From NCBI GenBank assembly GCA_018857735.1, contig JABMCL010001030.1:102501-166500 (forward strand): DNA of 64,000 nt, written 5' to 3'. Below are positions 14,831 to 27,837 of the stretch, piece by piece. Origin of the DNA: Alviniconcha marisindica. Its lineage: Eukaryota; Mollusca; Gastropoda; Provannidae. The notes under the pieces were generated by a model that saw only the letters and a program-made list of their open reading frames with translations, made no database searches and was not told the origin of the DNA. How positions within the stretch are numbered: position 1 is the first letter of the stretch; each line of letters starts with the position of its first letter. The position numbers were made by a program, and so were the translations under genes.

Positions 14831-15640
14831 ACTCTCATCCGAGCGACACTACTGAAAGTAAGTCTTCTCAGATTTGTGCATGCATGAATTCATTCAGTCC
14901 CTTCTTCTGCCAAGTCCTCTTTAAATTCAGATATGAAAAGAAACATAATGCTAATAGCGGGATCTTAGAGCGCCCTTTCTCAAGTGAGCCCTGGGCACAT
15001 ACATTTCATTGTCAAGCCAACACAGCCAACATCAAAACACACACTATTATTATTAACATACACAAATTTGTCATCAAACATCTCCACCCCCACCCCCCCC
15101 CACCCCCCAAATATAAACAGCACTGTTGTTGTCTTTCCTCAAATCAGACGTTAGCAAAACGATTTGTGTTATGGAATCCACGTCTCCTGCAATTGGCTTT
15201 ATACTGGCACTCGCTGGTTATTTTTAACAGACTAAAACTGGTCCGTAAACATTTGCCCACAACTACTGCCTGCCCGAGTTCCCTACGTGCACATGTCATC
15301 TCCTCTGCCCCGCTGCTTAATTATGATTCAGTTTGCAGCTTTATGAATCAACCCATTGTGCAACTAAAATGTTTCTCTCACTCTCAGTTGGAAATCCTCA
15401 GTGACCTGTGTGTGACTGTGTGTACATTCATCCTGTGTTTACATAATGTACATTTAACTGGAAATAAAACACAGTTCGCAGTGTTGACGGCATCTCCTTC
15501 AGTTTTAAATCAGACAATGTTTTGGTGTCAACAGGGCTGTGGTGATTGAGTTTGCAGGTGTGGGGTTGGGAAGTGTAAACTGGGAAGACAGAAACTGCTT
15601 TTGGTGGTGTTGGTCAGGGACAGGTTTATGTTATCATATC

Positions 15641-15815
15641 ACACCCACACACGCATGCATACGTGCGTGCACAAACACACACATGCACGTGCACACATAC
15701 ACATACATGCATGCATACACACTCATACATGCACGCACACACTCATACATGCACACACACACACATCTATACACACACATCTATGCACGCACGCATGCGC
15801 ACACACACACACACG
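15641..15815. repeat. (CA)n-rich imperfect microsatellite
   Basis: Mixed ACAC, GCATGCAT and ATACAT repeats. His/Thr-rich frames across it are artefacts. Confidence 0.9.
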
Positions 15816-15879
15816 TGGATAGGAGGAAAAAAAGTCAACAGGCTCACCTTTTATTCATAGAAAGAAGAGGCTGAAAGCT

Positions 15880-18800
15880 GAAGGAAATGATGCTGATGAT
15901 ACAAAATCAAGAATGACAAAAGGCGAGGAACTGGAAAAACAAAACGCATTGAAGGCAAGATGGACACAGAGAGACCGAACAGTAATGTAAAAATCAGCAT
16001 CAACTATCTAGAACATCACAATAAATAATGGAGGCTTCATCTCCAGATTCAGTGAGTAATTAATTCTGCTTCGAACTTTAATAAATCTGCAGTAACTGCA
16101 AATAAATTATAACTTCCCCTGACATAACTGACTGGCTGCGTATGTCTAAATAAATGGCAGATTTCAATGAGACAAAAACTACCCGAGTTGCAACGTAGTT
16201 TAATTTTAATTTTGCTGTTGATCATGCTTTTTCAGACTCTATAAAAACTGCTTTTGCAGAAAAACCTCATCTGATCAGATAAACACGCTCATTATTGATA
16301 ATGCTTGCAGCACATGCCAAAATGTCACTAGAACTGTGTGAATCACCACTTGGTATAATTATATGTATATATATATGAGACAGGCATCCAAAGCAAGTGT
16401 TTTGAACTTTTCTGTGCAGGTAAAGCCCCAAATACAGCACAGAAAAAGGAGGAGGGAAAAGAAAGAATTCAATGGACGTACAGTTGGAAGGAATGAAATT
16501 ATTGCAAGCAAAAGAAGAGTAAAATGTAAACTGAACTGCAGTTTAAAATGACTGCGTGCACACAGACTTTGAACCAAAATCCGGTAATGATTCATTTGGC
16601 ATGAGGGCGTCTGGTCTGGTATGGATTGGGTATCTGGTTTAACGTGGGCAGGGTACCTGGGATTATTACTGTTTGAAGGCCCACTCACACTCGAGCATAA
16701 AATACACTGTCTTTTGGTGGACAAACAAAAAAAAAAAAACAAAGTTTTGTTGAATGTCAGTTCTCAAAATTAATGAATAAATACTATCGGTTGTAAAATC
16801 TATTTTCAGTTCTCTCAGTGTAAATACCTGAACGAATGAACTGCCTACAAGTTGCCATGGACAAAAATATGTATTTAATTTGGTTAATCTGACAGGACCA
16901 GAGTTTTATGCAAACAAAATTTGTTGAAATCACATCAACAATTTAGTTTTTTTTTAAATAATTTAAAAATAAATAAAAAAATACAAAGATAACATGTATT
17001 TAACTCGTCAAGGTGAATAATCCCCATGTGAAAAGAAAGGCTGCAGTACCTGTTTCAAAATAATCACAACTTGAAGCTGCAGCTAAGGGCAAAACAGACC
17101 AGGGCGTTTTAATTTAAAATGCAAAAACTGAGAAGAAGGAATGGGCAAGAAAACAGAAACAAAAGCCACCTCTTTCAATAGCGTGCTGTCATAAACAACC
17201 CGCAAACTAATGTGTCTGGTTCAGGAGCAGAATAATAAGGGTGGAAATAATAAACATTTCTCAACTGCAACTATTGGAAGTTAGGGAGTTTGCAGAACAT
17301 ACCCCCAAAAACTAAAACATAAACTTAAACATTTCAAGGGATTTATTATCTGCTGCTATTTTACTTTTTCGCTTTGGTTTCGGTAATACCTGTCCCATCT
17401 CAAATACCGTACAGAACATCCATTAAAGATTTTTATACAAAAAAACGTAATCCCACTTGTACTGGAGGATGAAAAGTAATTGCACAACTACTCTGGATCA
17501 GTTCCATAAACAAAAGATTCCAAAAGATTAAAAATATACATCTCTGTGGCAAAAATACAGCCCAAAGAAAATATCTGTACAGATCTGGTACAAATTACAA
17601 TATCTACCACAAAAACAAAAACAAAAAAGACAAAAAACTAAAAAGAATCATGAAGGTTTTCAGTTAAGCAAGAAGCATTTACAAATGGAAGTTGTCTACA
17701 AAAATGTATAAAAAATGTCTGTACATGTGAAATCTGCCGGAGGAAATGGAACTTTGTACAATTTACACACTTGTCACCCACAGCTCAAACCAAAAGCACT
17801 GGAATGAATGGTCATTAAATCCGACTCTTGTTCACAGAACAGCTCATGCACATCAACTTCACAGACACAGGAGAAAATAGAAACAGGGGCATCCATCCCA
17901 AAGCTACACAATTATCTGGTTTCAACTTCGCCCCGTACATAATCTACTTTGAAGCGTTAGAACGATTCTCAAGCACTTGACCGTCGACCAACCGCATGCA
18001 AATGCTCGCGAGTTCTTTGAAACAAAATGGTCTACTCTTGTGAAGCTGCAATGCCATGCACAGAAAAACGCATCACACACAATCACCTCTTATTAGGAAA
18101 CCTCTTTCGTCATCTACATTGCCAATGAACTAACGGTGCACAGAAATGGGAGTATTTACACTTTGTACTCCTTGTGACTCCTCCGTCAAATGAGAATTTG
18201 GAGTCACGTAAATTATAAGGAGTGCAAATATTTATAAGAAAATTGGGACGCACAACCGAAGAGTTTGCAGAGGGCATGAGCATGAACAGATCCGGCCGGG
18301 TACAATATCTCGCCTTTCAAACATTCTGCTGACCAAGATCTAGTTGGAACAGGATTCATCATCAATACTCTGGGTTTTGATTTCACACACTGGATGTGTT
18401 TCCTCCTTTCCCTTTCAAAGCATTCGCAGCACACACACACACACACACACAAATACAAACACACACACACACTCGGAATGGGAATGTTTAGTGAAGTTCT
18501 ACTCTTATCTTCGCTAATAACACTAAATGTGTCTGTTTACTGTACTGGTATGGCAATTCGGACTGGTCCTTTGGGTGGACTACACTGCATAATCTAACTG
18601 CATAATCTATCTACGGCGCAGTATCACAGCGATCACTCTAAATATTCTACCCAGTAAATATTGTTCAGAATGTTACAGTTCAACCTAATGTGGCTTCACA
18701 CTGAAGATAGTATCCACAGGGAATTTCCTTCAGTTGAGACCCTACATTAGCAAAAGGTACAACGGCTTAAAATATTAGGGCAAGTTCTCCACACAGAAAT

Positions 18801-20030
18801 AAAACACATTTATTCAACAACAGAAATGGTTGGTATGTACACAGTACTGTACAATATAAATCAATATAACTGAGCAGGATTTGAAAAGATGACTACACAC
18901 CTTATATAGCAGATTGTTAGGATGTGCACATGTATATTATGTACATCACAGACCACACTGTATTGCACACATTCAAATACTGTCCCATTGGTTAACCATG
19001 AATCTAAAATGCATGATCACCTTACAGGACTTGTTCGGCTATGTGTTTATTTTTTTCGGCTCTACCATGTTCAGCGGATTTACTGTAAATACTGGGGGCT
19101 ACAAGCAGGATTTTTAGTAAAGGCAACACAGATGTTTTTTATTCCACACCTGAGACTTGCTTGAACCAAGTGGGTCACTTAATACAGCGTGACTGTCAAG
19201 CTGTTTCTTAAAGGTGGTCATATTGTGGTCAGGGGACACTGCATTTGAAGTTTAGGGTGAAGCATGTTCATTTATGAATGCATGTTACACAGTAGTCACA
19301 AATCACTCATTCAACCGTCTGTGATTCTTTCGGTTTCACAGCCAAAGTAATGAGATTAACACGCCAGTTTAGGCACAATACATAATCGGTTTATGGAACA
19401 TTCCATTATGCTATGACCGCTTCATGTCAAAATGGTTGGACGAGTGAATCTTCTTGTTAAGCTGGTTTGGTGACTTGAGTGGACAAGTTTGAATCCTCAC
19501 GTTAAATTAGTTTAATGCCTTTTTTTGGTTTTGTTTTCAAATTACATTAATTCTTTTCAATTGTTGTTGTACTGTTCCCTTGCTAAACATTGTAGGGTGG
19601 GGTGGGGAGTCACCCGGTATATATACGCAACTGTACAATGACAGATGCATTCCGCAGGGTGAGATGATTGCCTGAGTGACTGCTTTTTTCTTACCCCACC
19701 GCATAGGCAGCCGCATTTCAACAGAGTAATTTTTATGCCATTTTCATTTCAGTAAAATTTCAGTTATTTCAGAAAAATGGATATGACTTAAATGCTTACA
19801 ACAATGTAAGAGATATTTTGTGTAATACTGATGTTATTACTAATGTTGTCAGATCGATTGTTCTTAGTCCTGTGGGAAAATGAGTATAAATAAATGTATT
19901 TATTTTTTGTCTAATATCACCTCGATGTGAACAGACATAAAATAAAATATTGATTGATTGATTTGATTGATTTTTATGCCATAATCAGCCTGTAAATGGA
20001 ATGCCAGCCCAATCCCTCTCAGCACTTACT
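15880..20030 (-). other. Repeat-poor AT-rich block, possible distal UNC13 3' UTR or plain intergenic DNA
   Basis: Over about 4 kb I see no minisatellite, SINE or MITE, unlike every neighbouring region. The only microsatellite is a short CA run at 18430-18470. A candidate minus-strand poly(A) signal lies at 18809-18814. No coding similarity was recognised. It could be conserved non-coding or UTR sequence. Confidence 0.3.
18809..18814 (-). other. Candidate polyadenylation signal for UNC13
   Basis: The plus-strand TTTATT reads AATAAA on the UNC13 strand. It is followed within about 20 nt by a T-rich and TGTGTGG stretch resembling a downstream element. Using it would imply an 11-kb 3' UTR. Other minus-strand AATAAA hexamers exist in the 26-kb intergenic region, so this is one candidate among several. 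Confidence 0.2.
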
Positions 20031-20739
20031 GTAAAAATTAACAACAACGACAACAACAACAAAAATGAAGAAGACGGGCAATAAACCCTTAAGCCTGATA
20101 AACACAGTAAGGATATGGCATGGATGCATGTGTGTCAGTAATGTTTATACAGCTCTGGCTCTGTGCACTGGTCCTTTGCCGCTGCCTCCCAAAGCAAACA
20201 GGTCAGTAGTGTGTTCGGATTCGCTGCCGGTCAATGAAAAAGGCCGTACCTCAGAAACAAAACTGCACTGCTGAAGATCACTATCTTCTGAACATGCTGG
20301 TCACCTTACCCCAACCCTTGTAATGCATTGGCATCGGCAGCACTGTGTGTTACTCAGCACATTCACATTTTCAGCATTTTATGTCACTCGTTCTCATTTT
20401 TGCCAAACTGAACAAATTAAGGCCCTCACCCAAAACCTTCAAAGAAACAAGCGGAAAGATTGTGGGAAGGACAAACTGGAACTAGCAGCTAGTGAAAACA
20501 AAAACAAAAAAACTGACAGAATGACTGCTAGCATTCTAAAACAAGATCCAAGGCTCAAACCTCTTTATGTTAGCAGCTATTGGTCCAGAAGAAAAAGATC
20601 ACAGAAGCTGCATTTCTTTGGGCATTGTGTGTTGTTTGTGCCACACACTGTATCGTTTGCGTTGAATCCTGTGTTGCTTGTGTCACATCTGTGTCACGTA
20701 CACCACACCTCGGACAGGTGTGCTCTTAAAGGGGAACTG

Positions 20740-21040
20740 AAGAGAAGGTGCAAGGGGCCCGTCCCTAATAAGCCTCATGGTTTCTGTGGACGTTAAGCAC
20801 CACGTTTACAATGAAGAAGATGCAAGGGGCCCGTCCCTAATAAGCCTCATGGTTTCTGTGGACGTTAAGCACCACGTTTACAATGAAGATGCAAGGGGCC
20901 CGTCCCTAATAAGCCTCATGGTTTCTGTGGACGTTAAGCACCACGTTTACAATGAAGAGGTGCAAGGGGCCCGTCCCTAATAAGCCTCATGGTTTCTGTG
21001 GACGTTAAGCACCACGTTTACAATGAAGATGCAAGTTGGC
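20740..21040 (+). repeat. Minisatellite, 69-72-bp unit, 4 copies
   Basis: The unit contains AGGGGCCCGTCCCTAATAAG, CCTCATGGTTTCTGTGGACG and TTAAGCACCACG. Diverged single copies occur at 21650-21700 and 21765-21800, and in reverse at 50270-50320, so the array grew from an interspersed repeat. Confidence 0.9.
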
Positions 21041-21108
21041 CTGAAAAAGTGGAAAACGTGCACATGCTTCATTTGGTTGTTTGTCCAATAGTTATACAAA
21101 AGAAGTAC

Positions 21109-21182
21109 CCCCCCCCCCCCCCCCCCCCCCCCCCTTTGTGTTTGACCAATTATCAAAGTACCCCCCCCCCCCCTCCCCCTCC
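21109..21182. repeat. Two poly-C runs
   Basis: Runs of more than 20 and about 14 C residues are separated by about 30 bp. Similar poly-C runs occur at 41608-41627, 49155-49170 and 50358-50378. Lengths may be unreliable. Confidence 0.85.
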
Positions 21183-21246
21183 ACCCCACTTCAAACTGGA
21201 CTCCTTGTGGTGCAGCCATGCTAGTTCGCTCTGTAGCAGTAGTAGG

Positions 21247-21345
21247 CAGAAAAAGGCTGGCTCATGACGTACTTGATACTTTTGCCGCACAGTCCAGCCT
21301 TGTTCATGCTGCCGGGCGCAAAACGGCAGCACTCAGGGCCACGCT
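21247..21345 (+). repeat. Dispersed repeat, second copy of the GGGCGCAAAACGGCAGCAC family
   Basis: AAAAGGCTGGCTCATGACGT, then ACTTTTGCCGCACA, then GCTGCCGGGCGCAAAACGGC match the copy at 2985-3110 in order. Confidence 0.6.
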
Positions 21346-21859
21346 TTCACAGCTCTGAAACTAAAAATGATTAACAAAGGGGACCAGAAACTGGGGTAAA
21401 AACCGCCATCCGTTTCTTACTCCCAGTCCTACCGACAGGGCCCCTTGCCTCTTCACTTCAGCCCTGCCTTTAATACAACACTGTGAACTTGTGTAAGGCC
21501 CACTGCCGCAATAATAATTATGCCTCCAGCCAGCGGCCCTGCTTCTCACTATGAAAACAGCCTGTTGCTGGAGCCCAACCCAGCCCAGAACTCAGCAGCT
21601 GCGCGAACAGGGAGGTGGACCTGGGCTCTCATTCCCGAACCCATTTCCTCCACCATCCCTAATAAGCCATACGGTTTCTGTGGACGTAAAGCACCAGGAA
21701 AGAAAGAAAGCAGAGCCCAACCCAGCCCAGAGCTCCGAAGCTGTGTGGAAGTCGAGGTGGATGTCCTTATGGTCCCTGTGGACGTAAAGCGACATTTGAA
21801 ACAGAAGACGAGGAGCCCAGTGTTACATGGTAGGATCAACCGGCCTGGGCCAATGGCTG

Positions 21860-22990
21860 GATGACATTATGAACTGACTAGCCAATCAGACGCACTGTTT
21901 GGTCACCTTAGGCCACTTCTTGAAGAGACTTTGCAAAACAAGAGATGTGAATTGCCTAAGAAAGGCCTTGGTGATGTTGCTGAAGGTAATTTCCAAAGCG
22001 ACTTGGCGCTATGTTTAGAATGCCCTTAAGGACTAGAAGAGTGACGGAGCCATCAAAATTGCACTCCCATGTGATCCTACACATCCTTTCCCTTCATCCA
22101 TCCAAACTTCAGAATCACACACTTCCACAAGCCGTTCCTGTAGGTCTGATCCTACATGTTCTTGCCCTCATCCAATCAAAATTCAGAATCCCACACTCCC
22201 ACAAGCACTGCCTGTGGATGTGATCCTACACCTCCTCCAATCAAATTTCAGAATCATACACTCCCAAACGGAGTTTCTGTAGGTCTGATCGAACACATCC
22301 ACCAACACTAGGAACTGTCGCAAGCACAATGTAATTTCAAGTCTTTCGTATACAACAATTGAAGAGCCAGATGATCCAGTTGTTGTGGGGTTGCTGTTTT
22401 TTGTTTTTGTTTTTGATGGTGGGGGTCGGCGGTGGCTGTAACAGCCACTATCCGAGCAGACTTTGTCTTTGCTAACAATTAACGCAACAAGCTTCCTTTC
22501 TTTGGATGATATTAGTAAATGCGGATCACAATTTCTTTGGTAAAAAAGAAAAGAGAAAAAAATGAGAGACAAACTGAACAAAATAAGAAGAACAAGTTAT
22601 CAAAATTTGACAGAAAAAAAAGACCCAAACCATTTCCCTCAAACACTAACAATCCAAACCACAGAATTATCTGAAGCAGCGTCAAACCATGGCTGCCAAG
22701 GCTGCTACCATCCAGTGTACCAAACTTTTTGTTGCCGTCTATAATTATTGTGTCGAGTGTGAGAATCACACTTCCTTGAAAAAAAACCCACACAAAATGT
22801 GACCAAAAAGAAAATCAATATAAAAATATAAAAAATCAACATACCCAAGTAATCGTAGCTATGATCTAATAATATGATCTAATACGATGAGTATGCACCT
22901 TTGGTGGAGTGCATGTATACCGTATAGTTACTCTCAGCCATGGAGAGCTGGTGCAGGTCACCCTGGTCTTTGTTGCAGTGTTCGTGTGAC
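21860..22990. other. Intergenic sequence without recognised gene
   Basis: Two or three loose repeats of a segment with GATCCTACA-CTC-ATCC-AAA-TTCAGAATC (22060-22300) are present. Otherwise it is single copy. No coding similarity was seen. Confidence 0.5.
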
Positions 22991-23015
22991 GACATTCAAG
23001 GGCTGACTAGCTCCC

Positions 23016-23735
23016 TTGTCTGGTGATGATGTGGCTATGATCTGTTTGTATTCACATCCCTTGTTTGGTGATGATGCGGCTATGACCTGTTTGTATCCAC
23101 ATCCCTTGTTTGGTGATGATGCGGCTACGACCTGTTTGTATTCACATCCCTTGTTTGGTGATGATGCGGCTACGACCTGTTTGTATTCACATCCCTTGTT
23201 TAGTGATGATGTGGCTATGACCTGTTTGTATCCACATCCCTTGTTTGGTGATGATGCGGCTATGACCTGTTTGTATTCACATCCCTTGTTTGGTGATGAT
23301 GCGGCTACGACCTGTTTGTATTCACATCCCTTGTTTGGTGATGATGCGGCTACGACCTGTTTGTATTCACATCCCTTGTTTGGTGATGATGCGGCTATGA
23401 TCTGTTTGTATCCACATCCCTTGTTTTTCGATGATGTGGCTATGACCTGTGTGTATCCACATCCCTTGTTTGGTGATGATGCGGCTATGATCTGTTTGTA
23501 TCCACATCCCTTGTTTTTCGATGATGTGGCTATGACCTGTGTGTATCCACATCCCTCGTTTGGTGACGATGCGGCTACAACCTGTTTGTATTCACATCCC
23601 TTGTTTGGTGATGATGCGGCTACGACCTGTTTGTATTCACATCCCTTGTTTGGTGATGAGGCGACTATGACCTGCTTGTATTCACATCCCTTGTTTGGCG
23701 ATGAGGCGGCTATGACCTGTTTGTATTTGCAAAGG
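23016..23735 (+). repeat. Minisatellite, 45-bp unit, about 15-16 copies
   Basis: The unit contains CTATGACCTGTTTGTATCCA then CATCCCTTGTTTGGTGATGA. Because 45 is divisible by three and the unit lacks a stop, it produces a 243-codon open frame with the 15-residue period AMTCLYPHPLFGDDA, and an open frame on the other strand too. Neither has independent evidence of being coding. Confidence 0.95.
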
Positions 23736-24689
23736 AAATGGCAATGAGCACAGTCAGAAAGCCACAGAGTTGACTGGTATCGTTAAAAGCTGCAGCCCAT
23801 GGTCTCGTGAGGCTCTCTTGGTCCCAAAGACGACGACAGAAACAGCCCCTCACCAGTTACAGCAACACACCACAGCCACCCAGCGGAGTCGCAGGATGCA
23901 GAGCCGTGTCAAAGTGTCAATCGATAAACAATTAGTCAGTTAATAAAAAGCAGCAGCGAGAAGTACCTGCAGCTATGGATTAAATTCTGGCAAAATGAAA
24001 CCTCGACCTGACAACACCAAAGCAGCAAACTGGCTACCTGCTACACAATACAAACATTACAGCCATCACCCCAAAAAAGCACCCCCCACCAACCAACCCT
24101 CAACCCCCAACAAAAACAAAACAACAAAAAATGCACAGAAATGAAAGAGCAAAACTAGCAGTGGGGTAGTACGTGGATATTTTTCATCATCATTTTGCTT
24201 TTAGCCAAGACATCGCAGGCCTACGTGATACTCAACAGCAGCGGGCCGTGCATCAAGATTAGCATGCAGCGGCTCTTTGTGTGACATCAAGGTTACACTG
24301 TGTAATGCGGCGCAGCTTCAGGCAACATGTGCCAGAAGGACAGGAGCCGTCCCAAGTCCTGTGGCACGATCGAGGCACTGTTGCAGCCAATCACAGAGCG
24401 GACTGACAGTCAGCGCAGGCTTACTCAATGGTTGCTTGCACATACCTTGCTCCTTGATCAGACGTGCGAGACTCACTGACTTGTATTGAAATGGAGAAAT
24501 AACTCAGAACACGCACCTCCACGTATGTTATGATCAGGACAGTTGCCACTGCTGATGGGATGTGGCTGGGAAGATACGCCTGAAGTGGTTGGTCACGGTT
24601 CACTGGCATCAGAAAACGCCTGTTGCTTGAGTACTGTCTCTTGTGTCTGTGAGGAAGCCGCTGTAGGCCACAGCCACACTGATGTCATC

Positions 24690-25065
24690 ATGCCTGCAGC
24701 GTGGCCTGTGGCTGTGCCATATGGCTGTGGCCACTGGCCTGTAGCCGTGCCATGTGGCCATGGCCACTAGCTGTGCCATGTGGCCATATGGCTGTGGCCA
24801 CTGGCCTGTAGCCGTGTCATGCGGCCATGGCCACTAGCTGTGCCCATGTGGCCATATGGCTGTGGCCACTGGCCTGTAGCCATGCCATGTAGCCATGGCC
24901 ACTAGCTGTACCATATGGCCATGGCCACTGGCCTGTAGCCATGCCATGTGGCTGTGGCCACTGGCCTGTAGCTGTGCCATGTGGCTGTGGCCACTGGCCT
25001 GTAGCTGTGCCATGTGGCCATGTGGCTGTGGCCACTAGCCTGTAGCTGTGCTTTGTGGCCAGCAT
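24690..25065 (+). repeat. Minisatellite of TGGCCA-rich units, about 40 bp
   Basis: Units combine GGCTGTGGCCACTGGCCTGT, AGCCGTGCCATGTGGCCATG. TGGCCA and CCATGG palindromes make it rich in short hairpins. Confidence 0.9.
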
Positions 25066-25069
25066 CTGT

Positions 25070-27780
25070 GCTGGCTGCTAGAGCTGCAACTGCAGTCTGA
25101 GTAGCCTGGTGGCAATGGCATCTTAGCCATTCAGTGCCAACACTGGCATCATGCACAGCCCTGTTTGGCTCAAAAGTAATGGCGGCTTCACTCAAAGCCC
25201 ATGCAATCTCCCAAAACGTACCTGCCATTTGCCACAAGAGTGGGTCATATTTGTTGACTTCATCAGCGAAACACTTTGTTAAGGAGGACTAAGGACCAAA
25301 CATAAAAGCGATCAATAATAACAAACCTGACTCTGTACTGGCTCATTGTAACAAATATAAATGAAAACAACAACCAAAAACAAACAAAAAAGATGGGGTG
25401 TGGGGAGAGGCGGTGGGGGGGAATTTTATTCAAATTGTGCCAAGAAAAGAACACAGCATATAGTTATAAACAAATATTTTTTTTCAAAGGAAGCAAACAC
25501 AGTAGCCCCCCTTTACACATTGTTTATGCGTAAGCCTGATCCGCAGAATGGGATCAAAACAGCTCTAGTTTCTCTGGCTGAGCAGTGCTGGAGTGTGTGC
25601 GGACAATGGCGTTCTGCAGCGCCCGAGCACTGTGTGGTGCTGGGTCGAAGGGGCAGAACCAAAACGCACTGGAAGAACAAGACGCAAGGCCAGGGGTTCC
25701 AGATTCTCTCCTTTCCTTGTTGCCAAATAACCAAGAATCTGAATCTTCCGGATTCCTTCCTTTCCTTGTTGTCAAACTACGTCAATAACCAAGAATCCGA
25801 ATCTGTGCTTCAGGGACGGCAGCGCATTAGATCACTATGGCTATTTCCATACAACTCCTCCCCTTTCCCGTCTCCCAGCTCCACCCCACAACCATTCCAG
25901 CGCTGCGCCATTATTAACAATAAGAAGAGCGACTGCTCCAGACTCCCACCAAGTAAATTAAGGGAGATCACTGACCAATCTCTCTGACCCCAGTAAATTT
26001 CAACACGTCATTTTCTAAGACAAAAATTTCCAGCTGTGGAACTCAAAGGTCCTCGCTTGTGGCTCAGTCTCAAAATCAACAAACGACTGACCCCTGCCAC
26101 CTTCTCCCGCAGTCGATTCTTTGCCCGGACAGATTTTTGGCCAGAATTGCTTAACGCACACTTAGTCGTCTGCTTCACATTCAGGCTCTTTCTTCTCCGC
26201 TAACCAACATCCGTGGCAACTTCAGCTGCCTTAAAAAAAAAATGTCGACTCACTACCCCTTTGTTCAAATTCAAAATATTTGACCAGCATGAATAAAAGC
26301 TCTGAAAACAAGAATTTCTGTTAAGGCCAGTAACTCTAACACAACAGCAGCAAAACCGAAAGCACATTCTTGTTTGGTGACGTCAAATTGAAAACTGCAA
26401 AGTCTCTTTTGCAGTACGAAATGTGTTAAAGGACATTTATAATCCTGCAAAGTTCCCTGAACTCACTAAATGTTGGAAGAAACAAACAAACAAACAAACA
26501 AAAAACCCAAACAAATTCCAATGTTAAGGTTTAACTTTTTGTCATTTCTGGAAATGTGTCCAAAAGTTTGCCTTGTGGTTGGTTGAATGCAAGACACAAT
26601 TCCAAACAGCACTCTAAGCACAAAACTTTTTCACGATCTAGAGTATATGTGCAGTGCATCGGCCACTTGGTACTTCCCTTCCTTCCCTGAGACAGTGGTG
26701 ATAAATTCTGGTTGCTCCCGCCTTCCTCGAGCCAAAATTTGAAACTTAGCCTTTCATCTTTCGTTTACTTAACTGGTTAGCTATCCACACACACCCAAAA
26801 AAGAGATATGATACACTAGCTGTGATTGGTCAAAATAAGGCACTTAAAAAGTTAATGGTTTGCCACCCTCCGCCCTGGTTCTGCCTCTCCTTCAGCACAC
26901 GTTCGACTGAGTCTGAACTGTAACCAGTTGGTTGTGGCCACTACCCGGTGAAAAAATGTCTAACAAGCCATTCATTTGACCTCAGGATAGCAAACGGTTT
27001 AGCTGCTTCCCAAGCGTCCACTTCACATCTAGCCTGCAGTCGGCCAGTTTTCCTCCAGCAGCAGATTTGGATCAACCGGACTGGTGTTGTCAAATTAGGT
27101 GACCAGGACTACACTGAACACTAGGAAATTCTGCATAGCATCTGCCACTCATAGAATTGAGCTCCTACCTACTGAAAACATCTTTGGGGTCGTCATAAAT
27201 GGTAATGTCAAGCATCTACCTCAGTCTCTCTGTCGTATCACTTCATATTACGGACGTGACCCCTTCACATGAACCAGGAAGATCATGCACGGACACACGG
27301 CAGTGACTACATCACTGTGCGGCTCCCAAAGCAGGATGCCACCATGCAATCTGGGACAAGCTGCGGCGCAGAACTGCCGCAAAAGCACTGAACAGCTAAA
27401 CACTTGCAATCTGGCCCGGCCCAAGTTAGCACAACGGCCTATCAAACTGACAGTTGTGATGATGTCGTTTTGACAGGTGCAGTGCATCTCACTTTGACGG
27501 GAAGTTCTTCAGGCTGGCAGCGCGGCACTAGCTGACACAATGTGGAACACTTTTGATGGCTGATGCACAGCAGACGCACTCTTGTCCACGCTAAATGCTC
27601 CGGGAAGCACTGAACTTGACAGGATAAAAACCAAGAACAAAACATTAAAGTCTGTAACAGAGCCAGTCAGACCGATTAACATGGATCGTTAAAAATGTGT
27701 GCTTTTTTTGTGGATAGAACAACAAAATTCCGAGGACACGAAAGACATTTCTCTGTTGCACTCTGTGTGAGCAACTAGTC
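25070..27780. other. Intergenic sequence without recognised gene
   Basis: A SINE-tail fragment (AAAGCGATCAATAATAACAA) lies at 25306-25325, and near 25700-25810 an AACCAAGAATC word is duplicated. A 208-codon plus-strand frame at 25361-25987 shows no family similarity. Nothing else is identified. Confidence 0.5.
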
Positions 27781-27837
27781 TCTGTTGTACATACTGAGTG
27801 AGTAAAGAGGCTGACCTCTTGTACCTTGTATGACTAT

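Noticed and set aside
14752..15549. 265-codon plus-strand open frame
   Set aside because: It starts in a minisatellite, crosses a poly-C/Pro tract, shows no domain, motif or splice-consistent structure, and matches no family I recognise.
20323..20796. 157-codon plus-strand open frame
   Set aside because: No family similarity, and it ends inside a tandem repeat.
25361..25987. 208-codon plus-strand open frame
   Set aside because: No recognisable domain, an unremarkable composition, and three overlapping open frames of similar quality on both strands.
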